DNA of 64,000 nucleotides from Viridibacillus arvi (GTDB lineage Bacteria; Bacillota; Bacilli; Bacillales_A; Planococcaceae), in assembly GCF_001274945.1 (NCBI RefSeq), contig NZ_LILB01000005.1, positions 686,959 to 750,958 of the forward strand, written 5' to 3'. Of this stretch, positions 49,467-59,435 are shown one piece after another (position 1 is the first letter of the stretch; every line of letters starts with the position of its first letter). Both the position numbers and the translations under genes were made by a program. The notes beneath the pieces are model-generated. The model was not told the origin of the DNA. It searched no databases and worked only from the letters and a program-made list of their open reading frames with translations.

Positions 49467-50252
49467 TTATTCCCCTTTCAATCCTCCGTATCGACGATTA
49501 CGTTTTTGATAATCGTTCACCGCATCTAAAAGTGAATGTTCGTCAAAATCCGGCCAGAGCGTGTCAGTAAACCAAAATTCAGTATATGCTAGCTGCCAAA
49601 GCATAAAATTACTCAAACGAATTTCTCCGCTTGTACGAATTAATAAATCAGGTTCTGGTAACTCACTGGTCATTAAATGTGTTGAAATACTATCTTCTGT
49701 AATATCTTCCACGGTAAGTTCACCATCTTGAGCTTTCTGAACTAATTGTTGTACCGCTGATACTATCTCAGATCGACTACCATAATTAAGTGCAAAATTT
49801 AATACCATCCCTGTATTTTTTTCCGTTTCTTTCATCGCTTTTTTTACAGCATTTTGTGTATGTTCAGGAAGAGAGTCCATTTCTCCAATCATAGCGATTC
49901 GAATATTCAGTTCCATGAGTTCGGGTAAAAATGAAGTTAAAAATTCCTCAGGTAAGCGCATTAAAAATTCTACTTCCATTTTAGGGCGCTTCCAATTTTC
50001 AGTTGAGAATGCATACAAAGTAAGAGCCTGCACACCAATCCTATTTGCAGCCCTTGTAATTTTACGGACATTCTTCATACCTTCATGGTGACCAGCGACA
50101 CGCGGCATTGCACGTTTTTTTGCCCAACGACCGTTACCATCCATAATAATAGCAATGTGCTTGGGCACAATTTCTCCAGTCATATCTGAAATTCGTTCCT
50201 GTAAATTTCGATTTTGTTTATCTGATTTTCTCCATACGAGTTTATTCAACAT
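49467..50252 (-). CDS. uppS: undecaprenyl diphosphate synthase
   Basis: UppS is the cis-prenyltransferase that makes the C55 lipid carrier for peptidoglycan and teichoic acid precursors. The 261-residue protein has the P-loop-like IAIIMDGNGRWAKKR, TLYAFSTENWKRP and the C-terminal LIRTSGEIRLSNFMLWQ. It begins at MLNKLVWRK, with GGAGG upstream, equal in extent to the B. subtilis protein. It starts a uppS-cdsA-dxr-rasP-proS unit after the frr terminator. Confidence 0.97.
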   Translation of the reverse strand: MLNKLVWRKSDKQNRNLQERISDMTGEIVPKHIAIIMDGNGRWAKKRAMPRVAGHHEGMKNVRKITRAANRIGVQALTLYAFSTENWKRPKMEVEFLMRLPEEFLTSFLPELMELNIRIAMIGEMDSLPEHTQNAVKKAMKETEKNTGMVLNFALNYGSRSEIVSAVQQLVQKAQDGELTVEDITEDSISTHLMTSELPEPDLLIRTSGEIRLSNFMLWQLAYTEFWFTDTLWPDFDEHSLLDAVNDYQKRNRRYGGLKGE

Positions 50253-50337
50253 TTAGAATCCTCCACTAGCTTACAAATCGGAACGTATACTTCATCTATC
50301 ATATCAAAAATAAGAATTCTTTTCCTTAATCTTGTTT

Positions 50338-50372
50338 AAAAAAAAGACGTCCCCTTAGTTAGGACGTCTTTT
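50338..50372 (-). terminator. frr terminator
   Basis: Minus-strand arms AAAAGACGTCC and GGACGTCTTTT with an eight-base loop, ending in eight T. It begins some 20 bases after the frr stop codon and separates ribosome-related genes from uppS. Confidence 0.92.
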
Positions 50373-50392
50373 AGAAAACAAGGTTCTTGAAA

Positions 50393-50949
50393 TTAAACTG
50401 CCATGATTTCTTTCTCTTTTTCTTTAGCAAGTTCATCAACTTTTACAATGCTTTCGTCTGTAGCCTTTTGGACATCATCAGCATAGCCGCGTAAATCGTC
50501 TTCAGTAATATCGCCATTTTTTTCGAGTTTTTTGAAATCCTCATTTGCATCACGACGCACGTTGCGGATTGCAACTTTAGCATCTTCAGCAGACTTTTTA
50601 ACGACTTTTACAAGTTCTTTACGACGCTCTTCAGTTAAAGCAGGGATTGCTAAGCGAATCACATTCCCATCATTAGTTGGTGTAATACCAATATCTGATT
50701 TCATAAGTGCTTTTTCGATGTCACCTAGAACTGTTTTGTCATATGGTTGAATAACTAAAAGACGAGCTTCAGGAACAGATACACCTGCTAATTGATTAAT
50801 CGGTGTTGGTGCACCATAATATTCAACTGAAATTCGGTCTAATAATGAAGCGTTCGCACGACCAGCACGAATTGAAGCTAGTTCGCGAGAGTACGCGTTA
50901 ATTGTTTTGACCATTTTCTCATTAGCTTGAGCCATCACTTCTTTAGGCA

Positions 50950-50950
<1 letters not shown>
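50393..50950 (-). CDS. frr: ribosome recycling factor
   Basis: Frr splits post-termination ribosomes with EF-G. The 185-residue protein is the family length, with [31 protein letters not shown] and [14 protein letters not shown]. Its ATG shares one base with the pyrH stop (TAATG), so translation is coupled. It follows tsf and pyrH in the usual order. Confidence 0.98.
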
Positions 50951-51687
<737 letters not shown>

Positions 51688-51702
51688 TCATACTTTTTTC
51701 TT

Positions 51703-51735
51703 GAAAAATAGGGAACACGAAAAGCTGTGCTCCCT
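51703..51735 (-). terminator. hairpin terminator/attenuator between tsf and pyrH
   Basis: Minus-strand arms AGGGAGCAC and GTGTTCCCT with an eight-base loop, followed by ATTTTTC. It would lower pyrH-frr expression relative to rpsB-tsf. Confidence 0.75.
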
Positions 51736-51762
51736 AGTCTGTTTATATTAGATGTGTATTAA

Positions 51763-52647
51763 TTAGTTACCTTTAACTTGGTTCATTACTTCTTCAGCAA
51801 AGTTGTCTTCGCGTTTTTCAATACCTTCGCCCACTTCATAGCGTACGAATGATTTTAAAGTACCGCCAGCAGCTTTAACGAAATCGCCAACTTTTTGGTC
51901 TGGGTTTTTAACGAATGGTTGGTCAAGAACACAGATTTCTTCGAAGTATTTACGTAGACGGCCTTCAACCATTTTAGCTACGATATTTTCTGGTTTACCT
52001 TCGTTAAGAGCTTGTTCAGTTAATACTTTACGCTCGTGATCGATTTCTTCTTGAGAAATTTGGTCATGAGTAATGTATTTAGGGTTTAAAGCTGCAACGT
52101 GCATAGCTACGTCTTTAGCAATTGTAGAATCAGTTGTACCTTCAACTACAGTTAATACGCCGATACGACCGCCCATGTGTAGGTATGGTCCGAATGAGTC
52201 AGCGTCAGTTTTTGTAGCAATTTCAAAACGACGAAGAGTGATTTTTTCACCGATTTTAGCAATCGCGTTTGAAATGTGATCCGCAACAGTTAAACCATTT
52301 TCCATAGTAGATTCTAAAGCCACTTCAACTGAAGCAGGTTTAGTAGCTAGAAGGAAAGTAGCTAATTCTTTTACAAGAACTTGGAAGCCTTCGTTTTTAG
52401 CTACGAAGTCAGTTTCAGCATTTACTTCAACTAGTACAGCTTCGTTTCCTTGTTCTAAGATGAAAGTTGTACCTTCAGCTGCAATACGATCTGCTTTTTT
52501 AGCTGCAGAAGAAAGACCTTTTTCGCGTAGGAAGTCGATTGCTGCGTCCATATCTCCGTCTACTTGTACTAATGCTTTTTTACAATCCATCATACCAGCA
52601 CCAGTTTTTTCGCGTAATTCTTTTACCATTTGTGCAGTTACTGCCAT
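51763..52647 (-). CDS. tsf: translation elongation factor Ts
   Basis: EF-Ts exchanges GDP for GTP on EF-Tu. The 294-residue protein has the UBA-like start ([20 protein letters not shown]) and core [21 protein letters not shown] precedes the ATG. It follows rpsB after a terminator and has no visible promoter of its own. Confidence 0.98.
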   Translation of the reverse strand: MAVTAQMVKELREKTGAGMMDCKKALVQVDGDMDAAIDFLREKGLSSAAKKADRIAAEGTTFILEQGNEAVLVEVNAETDFVAKNEGFQVLVKELATFLLATKPASVEVALESTMENGLTVADHISNAIAKIGEKITLRRFEIATKTDADSFGPYLHMGGRIGVLTVVEGTTDSTIAKDVAMHVAALNPKYITHDQISQEEIDHERKVLTEQALNEGKPENIVAKMVEGRLRKYFEEICVLDQPFVKNPDQKVGDFVKAAGGTLKSFVRYEVGEGIEKREDNFAEEVMNQVKGN

Positions 52648-52694
52648 TGTTAGTTCCTCCTTGTGTAATCATGTTATGAATTTTTTTATTTTCT

Positions 52695-52733
52695 CAAAAA
52701 AAGGCGATAAGAGGGTTTAGCCGCTTATCACCT
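52695..52733 (-). terminator. rpsB terminator/attenuator
   Basis: Minus-strand arms AGGTGATAAG and CTTATCGCCT (one G-U pair) with a 12-base loop, followed by TTTTTTT. It ends about 48 bases before tsf. Confidence 0.88.
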
Positions 52734-52749
52734 GTTTCTTACTTGTGAA

Positions 52750-53469
52750 TTACTCTGCTGCAGCTTCAGTAGCTGGAGCTTCTTCTTCACCTTGTTTAGA
52801 CTCAATTAAAGCGTCTGCCATTTTTGCAGTTAATAATTTAACAGCGCGAATTGCATCGTCATTTGCAGGAATAACGTAGTCGATTTCATCTGGATCACAG
52901 TTAGTATCAACAATACCTACAAGAGGGATGTTTAGTTTGCGTGCTTCAGCAACAGCAATACGTTCTTTACGTGGATCTACAACGAACATAACATCAGGGA
53001 TACCTTGCATGTCGCGGATACCGCCTAAGAATTTAACTAAACGTTCGTGTTGTTTTTTAAGTTGAACAACTTCTTTTTTAGGAAGAACTTCGAAAGTACC
53101 GTCTTCTTCCATTTTTTCGATTTGTTTCATACGAGCAACACGTTTTTGGATAGTACCGAAGTTAGTTAAAGTACCACCTAACCAACGTTGGTTAATATAG
53201 TAGTTACCAGAACGCTCTGCTTCTTCTTTGATAGCTTCTTGTGCTTGTTTTTTCGTACCAACGAAAAGCACTTTACCGCCATCAGCACCAACTTGGCGCA
53301 TGAAGTCATAAGCTTCCTCTAATTTTTTAACAGTTTTTTGTAAATCGATGATGTAGATACCGTTACGTTCAACAAAAATGTATTTCTTCATTTTTGGGTT
53401 CCAACGGCGAGTTTGGTGACCGAAATGTACACCAGCCTCAAGTAATTGTTTCATAGAAATTACTGACAT
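52750..53469 (-). CDS. rpsB: 30S ribosomal protein S2
   Basis: The 239-residue S2 protein begins [20 protein letters not shown] and contains [20 protein letters not shown] and the family block [16 protein letters not shown]; it has an acidic, alanine-rich tail. The reading frame remains open for 45 codons upstream, but homology and the ribosome binding site (AGGAGG) both place the start here. It has its own promoter and a structured leader. Confidence 0.97.
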   Translation of the reverse strand: MSVISMKQLLEAGVHFGHQTRRWNPKMKKYIFVERNGIYIIDLQKTVKKLEEAYDFMRQVGADGGKVLFVGTKKQAQEAIKEEAERSGNYYINQRWLGGTLTNFGTIQKRVARMKQIEKMEEDGTFEVLPKKEVVQLKKQHERLVKFLGGIRDMQGIPDVMFVVDPRKERIAVAEARKLNIPLVGIVDTNCDPDEIDYVIPANDDAIRAVKLLTAKMADALIESKQGEEEAPATEAAAE

Positions 53470-53584
53470 GTGTGTTTCCTCCTGAAAATGGTTTTTTTGT
53501 CCTCCGTATTCGTCATTTGTAAGAGTAACTCTATTAAAAGAGCACCTGCTCCATACATCAGAATACGTGTGTAATGTAACACCA
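53470..53584 (-). promoter_or_regulatory. rpsB structured 5' leader
   Basis: The roughly 115-base leader contains complementary seven-base arms, CGTATTC (53561-53567 on the minus strand) and GAATACG (53505-53511). These enclose two local hairpins: GAGC-AGGT-GCTC and AGAG-TTA-CTCT. The layout resembles an r-protein autoregulatory leader. No family match can be claimed from inspection. Confidence 0.45.
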
Positions 53585-53590
53585 CTTGCT

Positions 53591-53619
53591 ACTATATCAC
53601 ACAATATTTACAACTGCAA
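53591..53619 (-). promoter_or_regulatory. SigA promoter of rpsB
   Basis: Minus-strand TTGCAG (53614-53619), 17-base spacer, TATAGT (53591-53596) preceded by TGA. It lies six bases downstream of the SwrB-like gene's stop codon, so the r-protein genes are uncoupled from the motility operon. Confidence 0.78.
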
Positions 53620-53624
53620 CAAAT

Positions 53625-54197
53625 TTAGTGCTTAAACTTTAGTATAAGTTCAATCTCAGTTTTACCTTTTTGTAGGGATTTTGCAATTTCTTCGATTGAA
53701 CGACCTTGAGAATATAGTTCACGAACTTGATCCTCTATCGAAAATTCTATGCCCTCTGCCGTTTCTTCTACCGTTTGAAGAACTGCGTCAAAATCTTGGT
53801 GTTTTTTTTGTGGTTGGGATTGGTTCTGTTTATAAGCTTTTGCTGCAACATTTTTTGATGCACTAATTGATGATAGTAAAAAAGCTTCTTCACCTTTTTG
53901 CTTTTGTTCGCTTTCAAGTACAACTGGAACTTCTTTTTCTTTCAACAATTGTACCACCGGCTCATTATAGGTTGTTTTCTTAGTTATATTAATGTTGGAA
54001 AGTTCTTCAATTAATCGATTGTTTTCATCACGCATTTCAGCCAAATAGGCACCAATAGCGTTATCCATGTCATCTTTTAAGCGCTCTTGTTTTACTTCAA
54101 TATCTTTAAAACGTGACAGCTTAGAATATAGCATGATAATTAAAAAGAAGCTGATGATTTGCGTGATAAATAAAAAGACAAGTATTGCAACTACCAT
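53625..54197 (-). CDS. swrB: SwrB/YlxL-like motility protein
   Basis: This 190-residue protein has one N-terminal membrane helix (about residues 2-24), a coiled-coil-prone charged middle and a C-terminal helical motif, VRELYSQGRSIEEIAKSLQKGKTEIELIL written in shorter terms as a DUF6115-like HTH-type segment. B. subtilis SwrB, at the same place after sigD, promotes flagellar type III export activation and swarming. Sequence likeness is confined to the ends, so assignment rests on architecture and position. TTAGGAG precedes the ATG. Confidence 0.75.
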   Translation of the reverse strand: MVVAILVFLFITQIISFFLIIMLYSKLSRFKDIEVKQERLKDDMDNAIGAYLAEMRDENNRLIEELSNINITKKTTYNEPVVQLLKEKEVPVVLESEQKQKGEEAFLLSSISASKNVAAKAYKQNQSQPQKKHQDFDAVLQTVEETAEGIEFSIEDQVRELYSQGRSIEEIAKSLQKGKTEIELILKFKH

Positions 54198-54205
54198 TGT
54201 TGCTC

Positions 54206-54517
54206 CTAACCGCTAAAATCCACGAATTGTCCTTTAAATGGATGTTTAGCTTTTTCGTTCACTTCTTCTGACTCATGCTTTTTTTTACTATTCTTTCCAC
54301 TACCTGATTGATTATTCGCAGATGGATCTTCGTCTTTAATCTCATCGGTACTTTCCGATTCCAATACAGACGTACGATTGCGCTCAATTTGGCGTTGCAA
54401 AGCTGCATTAGCCAAGTCTTGATTCGTGTTTACTTGTTGTTGTGCTTGGTCAGCCATTTTACCAGCTTCAAATGTTTTCGGAATCGCTATTTGAAGCTCG
54501 ACACCTTTTAAGCTCAT
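54206..54517 (-). CDS. uncharacterised 103-residue protein between sigD and swrB
   Basis: I do not recognise this family. The first 25 residues (VELQIAIPKTFEAGKMADQA) are ordered-looking, then comes a helical Gln/Asn-rich stretch (QRQIERNRTSVLESES) and a charged, probably disordered Lys/Glu/Ser tail, ending HPFKGQFVDFSG. There is no signal peptide or membrane helix. I start at the ATG giving MSLKGVELQ with GGAGG 8 bases upstream; that GGAGG itself follows the sigD stop. Coding use and tight spacing on both sides argue that it is real. B. subtilis has no gene here. A motility role is inferred from position only. Confidence 0.75.
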   Translation of the reverse strand: MSLKGVELQIAIPKTFEAGKMADQAQQQVNTNQDLANAALQRQIERNRTSVLESESTDEIKDEDPSANNQSGSGKNSKKKHESEEVNEKAKHPFKGQFVDFSG

Positions 54518-54532
54518 ACAACATGCCTCCAT

Positions 54533-55303
54533 TTATGCATTTTGCATTTCAGATGATAATAGATTCCGCAATTTAAATAATGCTTTTGAATGGATTTGTG
54601 AAATACGCGAGGTTGAAAGCTCTAGCATTTCTCCAATTTCAGTGAGTGTCATTTCTTCTGTATAAAACAGACTTAATACAAGTTGCTCTTTCTCATTTAA
54701 CTTTAATATATTGTCCGCAAGATCCCCTAGTAATTCCATTTTCACAACTTCTTGTTCAGGTGTCTTCACATTATCATCACGAATAATAAATGATTTACCT
54801 TCATGATCATCCTGATCTTGAGACTGCTCGTCCATTGACAATACATTTGAAATAAAGTGTTCTTGCATTGTTTGATAAATATCATCGACAGGCACATCTA
54901 AAGTAACAGCAATTTCCTCTGGTGTTACATGACGCATTAAACGTTGCTCTAACGACTCAATCTGTGCATCTAATTTTTTTGCTTTTTCACGAGCAGAACG
55001 TGGAAGCCAATCTTCTTTTCTAAGACCATCAATTATGGCACCACGAACGCGGAATGATGCATATGTATCAAATTTCAAATCACGAGTTGGATCAAATTTA
55101 TTTAATGCATCGAAGAGTCCCATCATTCCAAGGCTTGTTAATTCATCCCTTGACACATTTTTAGGTAAGCCGGTACTAATACGCTGTACGTGATAGGATA
55201 CTAATGGGATATACTTTTTTATTAGCAAGTCTCCTGCACGAGGATCTCGTTCAGCAGTCCAGCTACTCCAAAGCTTCTGCTCTTCATTTACAGTTGGTTG
55301 CAT
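54533..55303 (-). CDS. sigD: flagellar/motility sigma factor SigD (FliA)
   Basis: This is the sigma-28 family factor directing late flagellar, chemotaxis and autolysin genes. The 256-residue protein (B. subtilis 254) has region 2 (DELTSLGMMGLFDALNKFDP, FDTYASFRVRGAIIDGLR), region 3 and region 4 (EKEQLVLSLFYTEEMTLTEI). I start at the ATG giving MQPTVNEEQKLW with GGGAGG upstream; an earlier in-frame start 10 codons upstream has no support. It follows a small membrane protein gene after 93 bases. Confidence 0.97.
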   Translation of the reverse strand: MQPTVNEEQKLWSSWTAERDPRAGDLLIKKYIPLVSYHVQRISTGLPKNVSRDELTSLGMMGLFDALNKFDPTRDLKFDTYASFRVRGAIIDGLRKEDWLPRSAREKAKKLDAQIESLEQRLMRHVTPEEIAVTLDVPVDDIYQTMQEHFISNVLSMDEQSQDQDDHEGKSFIIRDDNVKTPEQEVVKMELLGDLADNILKLNEKEQLVLSLFYTEEMTLTEIGEMLELSTSRISQIHSKALFKLRNLLSSEMQNA

Positions 55304-55396
55304 CGCCGAATCCTCCCATTTAGTAAAGTACAATTTGTAAATCTATTATATCAATCTATTACTGTATAAAATCCTCTAATTCAAAGAAATTCATGT

Positions 55397-55738
55397 TCAT
55401 TTGATGTCTTCTAACATCATAGATTGAACTACTTTTGCTACTTCTTCAGCATCTTCTTCAATGTTATTATGCACTTGACCTGTCTGCTGCTCTTTTACTT
55501 GTCCATCGTTCACTGCAAGTTCACCCTCTGCTAGAGTCAAGTCTTCTGATTGTGGTGAAAAAAAGACAAATGCAATGACAAATCGTACTAAAAACGCAAT
55601 TAAAAAAACTACTAAAGCAATTAAAAATGAGTTAAATAATATCGTCGTTGGCGTCTTAATTGATTGGAATGTCATGAAAAAATAAATTGAAAATCCAATC
55701 AGAGAAGCCCAACAATTCCATAAAATTGAGCCAACCAT
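55397..55738 (-). CDS. uncharacterised two-helix membrane protein between cheD and sigD
   Basis: I do not recognise this 113-residue protein. It has two predicted membrane helices (SILWNCWASLIGFSIYFFM and FLIALVVFLIAFLVRFVIAF) and an acidic soluble tail of about 45 residues (EEDAEEVAKVVQSMMLEDIK). The ATG shares one base with the cheD stop (TAATG), a strong sign of translational coupling and reality. B. subtilis has cheD directly followed by sigD. It may be a membrane accessory of chemotaxis or flagella, on position alone. Confidence 0.78.
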   Translation of the reverse strand: MVGSILWNCWASLIGFSIYFFMTFQSIKTPTTILFNSFLIALVVFLIAFLVRFVIAFVFFSPQSEDLTLAEGELAVNDGQVKEQQTGQVHNNIEEDAEEVAKVVQSMMLEDIK

Positions 55739-56235
55739 TATATATCTTTCACTCCTTGATTTACAGTTCGAATATTTAATTTGGTCGTATGTAAATCAAA
55801 CTCTATTGTTCGACCACTACTACCACCAGTATCTTCCGCAATAAGAGGTATGGACAGTTTTTTTAGTTGCAACTTCACAGCCTCTACATTGCGTGGTCCA
55901 ATTCTCATAGAATCTTTACTCGATGTAAATTGAAACATCTGAGCCCCTCCAGCTATTTTTGCTTTTAGCTTAAAAGGTTGGACCCCTTCTTGTTTCAGCT
56001 GATTTACCATGGCAGGAATACCTGTATCGGCAAATTTCGCCACATTAATCGAGTCTGTTCTGCCAAGTTGGGAATCTGGAAGCATCACGTGAATTAACCC
56101 TGCTACCCCTTTTGATTCATCATATAACACAACCCCTACACATGAACCTAATCCAGATGTTCGGATTGTGTTAGGCGCTTTCACTACGTCCATTTGAGCT
56201 ATTCCTACTTTTACTACACTAGCGCTATCTATCAT
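55738..56235 (-). CDS. cheD: chemoreceptor glutamine deamidase CheD
   Basis: CheD deamidates receptor glutamines and stimulates CheC. The 165-residue protein (B. subtilis 166) has the catalytic Cys32 in GLGSCVGVVLYDE and His49 in GLIHVMLPDS, followed by KIAGGAQMF and IGPRNVEAVK. It starts one base after the cheC stop. Confidence 0.95.
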   Translation of the reverse strand: MIDSASVVKVGIAQMDVVKAPNTIRTSGLGSCVGVVLYDESKGVAGLIHVMLPDSQLGRTDSINVAKFADTGIPAMVNQLKQEGVQPFKLKAKIAGGAQMFQFTSSKDSMRIGPRNVEAVKLQLKKLSIPLIAEDTGGSSGRTIEFDLHTTKLNIRTVNQGVKDI

Positions 56236-56236
56236 A

Positions 56237-56869
56237 TTAAGAAACTCCTAATGCTCTAAAAATAGATTCAAAGGAATCAGGGTCAAGTAATAAGAAGAAA
56301 TGTCCTCTAACCGTCTCTGTATCTCCCATATTTTCTTCATAAATCGTAGTATCAATGACGATAACATGATCACTTACTTGAGATACTTCGATTAATCCAA
56401 AACTAATAATAGCACCAAACATATCAATACTTAACGCAGGTGGGGTTGGATAAATTTTTAAACTAGTGAAATCTGAGAGCGCTGATAAATATGAGCCCGA
56501 TAAAATATTTCCAAGCTCTTGCATTGCAGAAAAACCTAATTCGGAAACAGGTGTTTGACGGAAATCAAAGCTTTCATCTCGTATTAATTTTTGTATGAAA
56601 TGATTAGCTTGTTCAATCGGTAGGATAAAGAACATTCCACCTTTAGCATCTCCTTCAATTCTCAAATAGATGCCAGCGACAGCCTGATCCGCACCGCCAC
56701 CTCTTTCCATCATTTCATTAAATGACACCATTTCAACTTTCGGTACACGCATATCTATTTTTGTATTTAATAAAGATGAAAGAGCAGTAGCAGCATGCGC
56801 TGCTCCAATGTTACCAATCTCCTTCAAAACATCTAAATGTAATGACGTGATTTTATCGTGAAATGTCAT
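56237..56869 (-). CDS. cheC: CheY-P phosphatase CheC
   Basis: CheC dephosphorylates CheY-P and is regulated by CheD. The 210-residue protein contains both phosphatase motifs of the family (D/S-x3-E-x2-N): DVLKEIGN near the N terminus and SAMQELGN in the second half, each followed by a conserved proline region. It sits between cheW and cheD, the B. subtilis order. Confidence 0.95.
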   Translation of the reverse strand: MTFHDKITSLHLDVLKEIGNIGAAHAATALSSLLNTKIDMRVPKVEMVSFNEMMERGGGADQAVAGIYLRIEGDAKGGMFFILPIEQANHFIQKLIRDESFDFRQTPVSELGFSAMQELGNILSGSYLSALSDFTSLKIYPTPPALSIDMFGAIISFGLIEVSQVSDHVIVIDTTIYEENMGDTETVRGHFFLLLDPDSFESIFRALGVS

Positions 56870-56885
56870 AGGTTCATACCTTTCT

Positions 56886-57335
56886 TTACTTTAACGTATT
56901 TAGTACTTTATCTAAATGAAGCAAAATAAGAAGGCGCTTACCGACTTTCGCTACACCTGAAATGAATTCTTCTTCTAATGAACCAACTACTTCAGGTTGC
57001 GGTTCAATTGATTCCTTTGGTATATCCATTACATCATTAGCTGCATCGACGATAAATCCTACTTCCATTTCATCCAATGAAATAATGATGATTCTTGTAC
57101 TTTCATTATCCGAAGAAATATCCAGGTCAAAGCGTTCGCGTAGATCAATGATTGGCGTTACTACACCTCGTAAGTTGATAACACCTTTCACGTATCTCGG
57201 TGTTTTTGGAACGCGTGTAATATGCATTGTTTTTTCAATTCCTTGAACTTGACTAACAGGAATTGCGTACTCTTTATCTGCCAATTGAAAAACAATAACT
57301 TTCAAACTTTCTACATCAAGCGTATTTACCATCAT
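56886..57335 (-). CDS. cheW: chemotaxis coupling protein CheW
   Basis: CheW is the SH3-like adaptor linking receptors to CheA. The 149-residue protein has VIVFQLADKEYAIPVSQVQG, RVPKTPRYVKGVINLRG and VVTPIIDLRERF. AGAGGTG precedes two adjacent ATG codons; either could be used. It lies just after cheA. Confidence 0.95.
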   Translation of the reverse strand: MMVNTLDVESLKVIVFQLADKEYAIPVSQVQGIEKTMHITRVPKTPRYVKGVINLRGVVTPIIDLRERFDLDISSDNESTRIIIISLDEMEVGFIVDAANDVMDIPKESIEPQPEVVGSLEEEFISGVAKVGKRLLILLHLDKVLNTLK

Positions 57336-57358
57336 TTACACCTCTTTCGATCATCTCA

Positions 57359-59422
57359 TTATTTAATAAGCGCATTACAGTCTACGATTAATGCAACTTT
57401 CCCGTTCCCAAGAATTGTTGCACCAGAAATAGCAAAGACATTTGTTAAATAATTCCCTAAAGCTTTTAGTACAATTTCCTGTTGTCCAATGAATGAATCA
57501 ACAACTAATCCAGCCATTTTCTCACCCTTACGGACGATAACCACTGAATGGAACTCTTCATCTACTGCTTCATTACGTGGCACTTCAAAGATTTCATCTA
57601 AAAATACAAGAGGCACAACTTTGCCGCGGAAATCAATTACTTTTTGATTATGCGCATTCATAATATCCGAAGAGCGAATAATTGATGTTTCGATAATTGA
57701 AGATAAAGGAATTGCATAAATCTCTTTTTCAATTTCCACAAGCATTACAGAAATAATAGACAATGTTAATGGTAGTTGAATTGAGAATAATGAACCTTTA
57801 CCCTCAGTTGATTCGATTGTAATATTTCCACCTAGAGATTCTATTGTGGATTTTACTACATCTAGTCCTACACCACGACCTGATACGTCTGAAATTACGT
57901 CTGCTGTTGAGAAACCGGATGATAAAATTAATTCATTAACTTGATTGTCTGTCATTGAAGCTGCAACTTCCGGCGTTACGACACCTTTAGAGATTGCTTT
58001 AGACAATACTTTTTCACGGTTAATACCCGCACCGTCATCTTCTAATTCAATAAAGACATGGTTACCGCTATGATAAGCACGTAGAACGATTGTACCTTCT
58101 TCTGGTTTACCTTTTGCACGACGTACTTCAGGGCTTTCTACACCATGATCTAAGCCATTGCGAATTAAGTGAACAAGTGGATCACCGATTTCATCAATAA
58201 CTGTACGATCTAATTCTGTTTCAGCTCCGATAATTTCTAGATTTACTTTTTTGTTTAATTCACGCGTTAACTGGCGCACCATTTTAGGGAAACGATTAAA
58301 TACTGTTTCAACTGGAACCATACGCATTGTTAAAATGATATTTTGTAAGTCTCCAGAAATGCGAGACATTCTTTCAACTGTTTCATTAAGTTCGCTATGA
58401 TTTAACTCTGACGCGATTGATTGTAAACGTCCACGATCGATTACTAACTCTTCAAACAAGTTCATTAAAATATCCAGTCGTTCAATATTCACACGAATGG
58501 TTTTACTAGTTGCGTGACCACCACCATTTTTTGCAGGTGTCTTTTTAGCAGCAGGTGCATCAACAGATTCTTTCTTCGCTACCTGTTGCTGTGGTTGTTC
58601 TACAACGGCTTGTTCTACTTGTGGTGTTTCTACCGTTCCAAGCATCGCCTGATTTAAGACTTGGAAATCGACTGGCTGTACAATGACACGATCAACTTCA
58701 GATACTTTCAACAATTTCTTTTCAATATCTTCAGCTGGCTCTTTTGTTATAAAGGCAATATAGAAGTCATTATCAAATTGCTCTTCTTCAAGCTTTTCAA
58801 CAGAAGGAGATGACTTGATAACATCACCCAATTTTTCAAGTAATTCAAACACCATATATACGCGTGCTGCTTTTAATAAACAATCTTCACGTAGATGAAC
58901 TGAAATTTCATATGTGTTAAAATCTTGTTCTTGTGATTGTTGAATAACTGTTAGTTCAAAGTCATCGTATTCAAGTAACACTGCAGGCTCAACATTTGTA
59001 GTTGCTGCCACTTCGTTATTTGTTATAGATCTAGTAAGCACTTCACCTAATTCTATTTTCTTTAGGGATTCAACTGTTGCACTTACATCCTTTTTCCCAT
59101 CTCCACCGCTTGCAATATCGTTAACCATTTCTTCAAGATGGTCTACTGATTCAAAGACAACATCCAAAATCTCTGGAGTAACCTTAATTTTTTCGTTACG
59201 AATCGCATCTAAAACATTTTCCATTTTATGAGTTAAATCAGCTAAATCTTCGAAGCCCATTGTCGCTGACATACCTTTTAATGTATGAGCATTACGGAAA
59301 ATATCATTCACAATTGCTAAATCATTTGGGTTTTTCTCTAACTCTAGTAAACTTTCACTACAAGACTGAAGGTGCTCTTTACTTTCGTCAATAAACACTT
59401 CTAAATATTGATTCGTATCCAT
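57359..59422 (-). CDS. cheA: chemotaxis histidine kinase CheA
   Basis: The 687-residue kinase (B. subtilis 672) has the P1 Hpt domain with phospho-acceptor His46 in FRNAHTLKGMSATMGF, a P2-like region, the P3 dimerisation helices, the P4 ATPase (N box HLIRNGLDHG, G1 EDDGAGINREKV, GRGVGLDVVK) and a C-terminal CheW-like P5 domain. An alanine/glutamine-rich linker lies around residues 270-300. It starts 13 bases after cheB. Confidence 0.97.
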   Translation of the reverse strand: MDTNQYLEVFIDESKEHLQSCSESLLELEKNPNDLAIVNDIFRNAHTLKGMSATMGFEDLADLTHKMENVLDAIRNEKIKVTPEILDVVFESVDHLEEMVNDIASGGDGKKDVSATVESLKKIELGEVLTRSITNNEVAATTNVEPAVLLEYDDFELTVIQQSQEQDFNTYEISVHLREDCLLKAARVYMVFELLEKLGDVIKSSPSVEKLEEEQFDNDFYIAFITKEPAEDIEKKLLKVSEVDRVIVQPVDFQVLNQAMLGTVETPQVEQAVVEQPQQQVAKKESVDAPAAKKTPAKNGGGHATSKTIRVNIERLDILMNLFEELVIDRGRLQSIASELNHSELNETVERMSRISGDLQNIILTMRMVPVETVFNRFPKMVRQLTRELNKKVNLEIIGAETELDRTVIDEIGDPLVHLIRNGLDHGVESPEVRRAKGKPEEGTIVLRAYHSGNHVFIELEDDGAGINREKVLSKAISKGVVTPEVAASMTDNQVNELILSSGFSTADVISDVSGRGVGLDVVKSTIESLGGNITIESTEGKGSLFSIQLPLTLSIISVMLVEIEKEIYAIPLSSIIETSIIRSSDIMNAHNQKVIDFRGKVVPLVFLDEIFEVPRNEAVDEEFHSVVIVRKGEKMAGLVVDSFIGQQEIVLKALGNYLTNVFAISGATILGNGKVALIVDCNALIK

Positions 59423-59435
59423 AGAATGGCCCCCT

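Noticed and set aside
53470-53604. 45-codon N-terminal extension of rpsB
   Set aside because: S2 homology and AGGAGG place the start at 53469; the upstream frame overlaps the structured leader and promoter.
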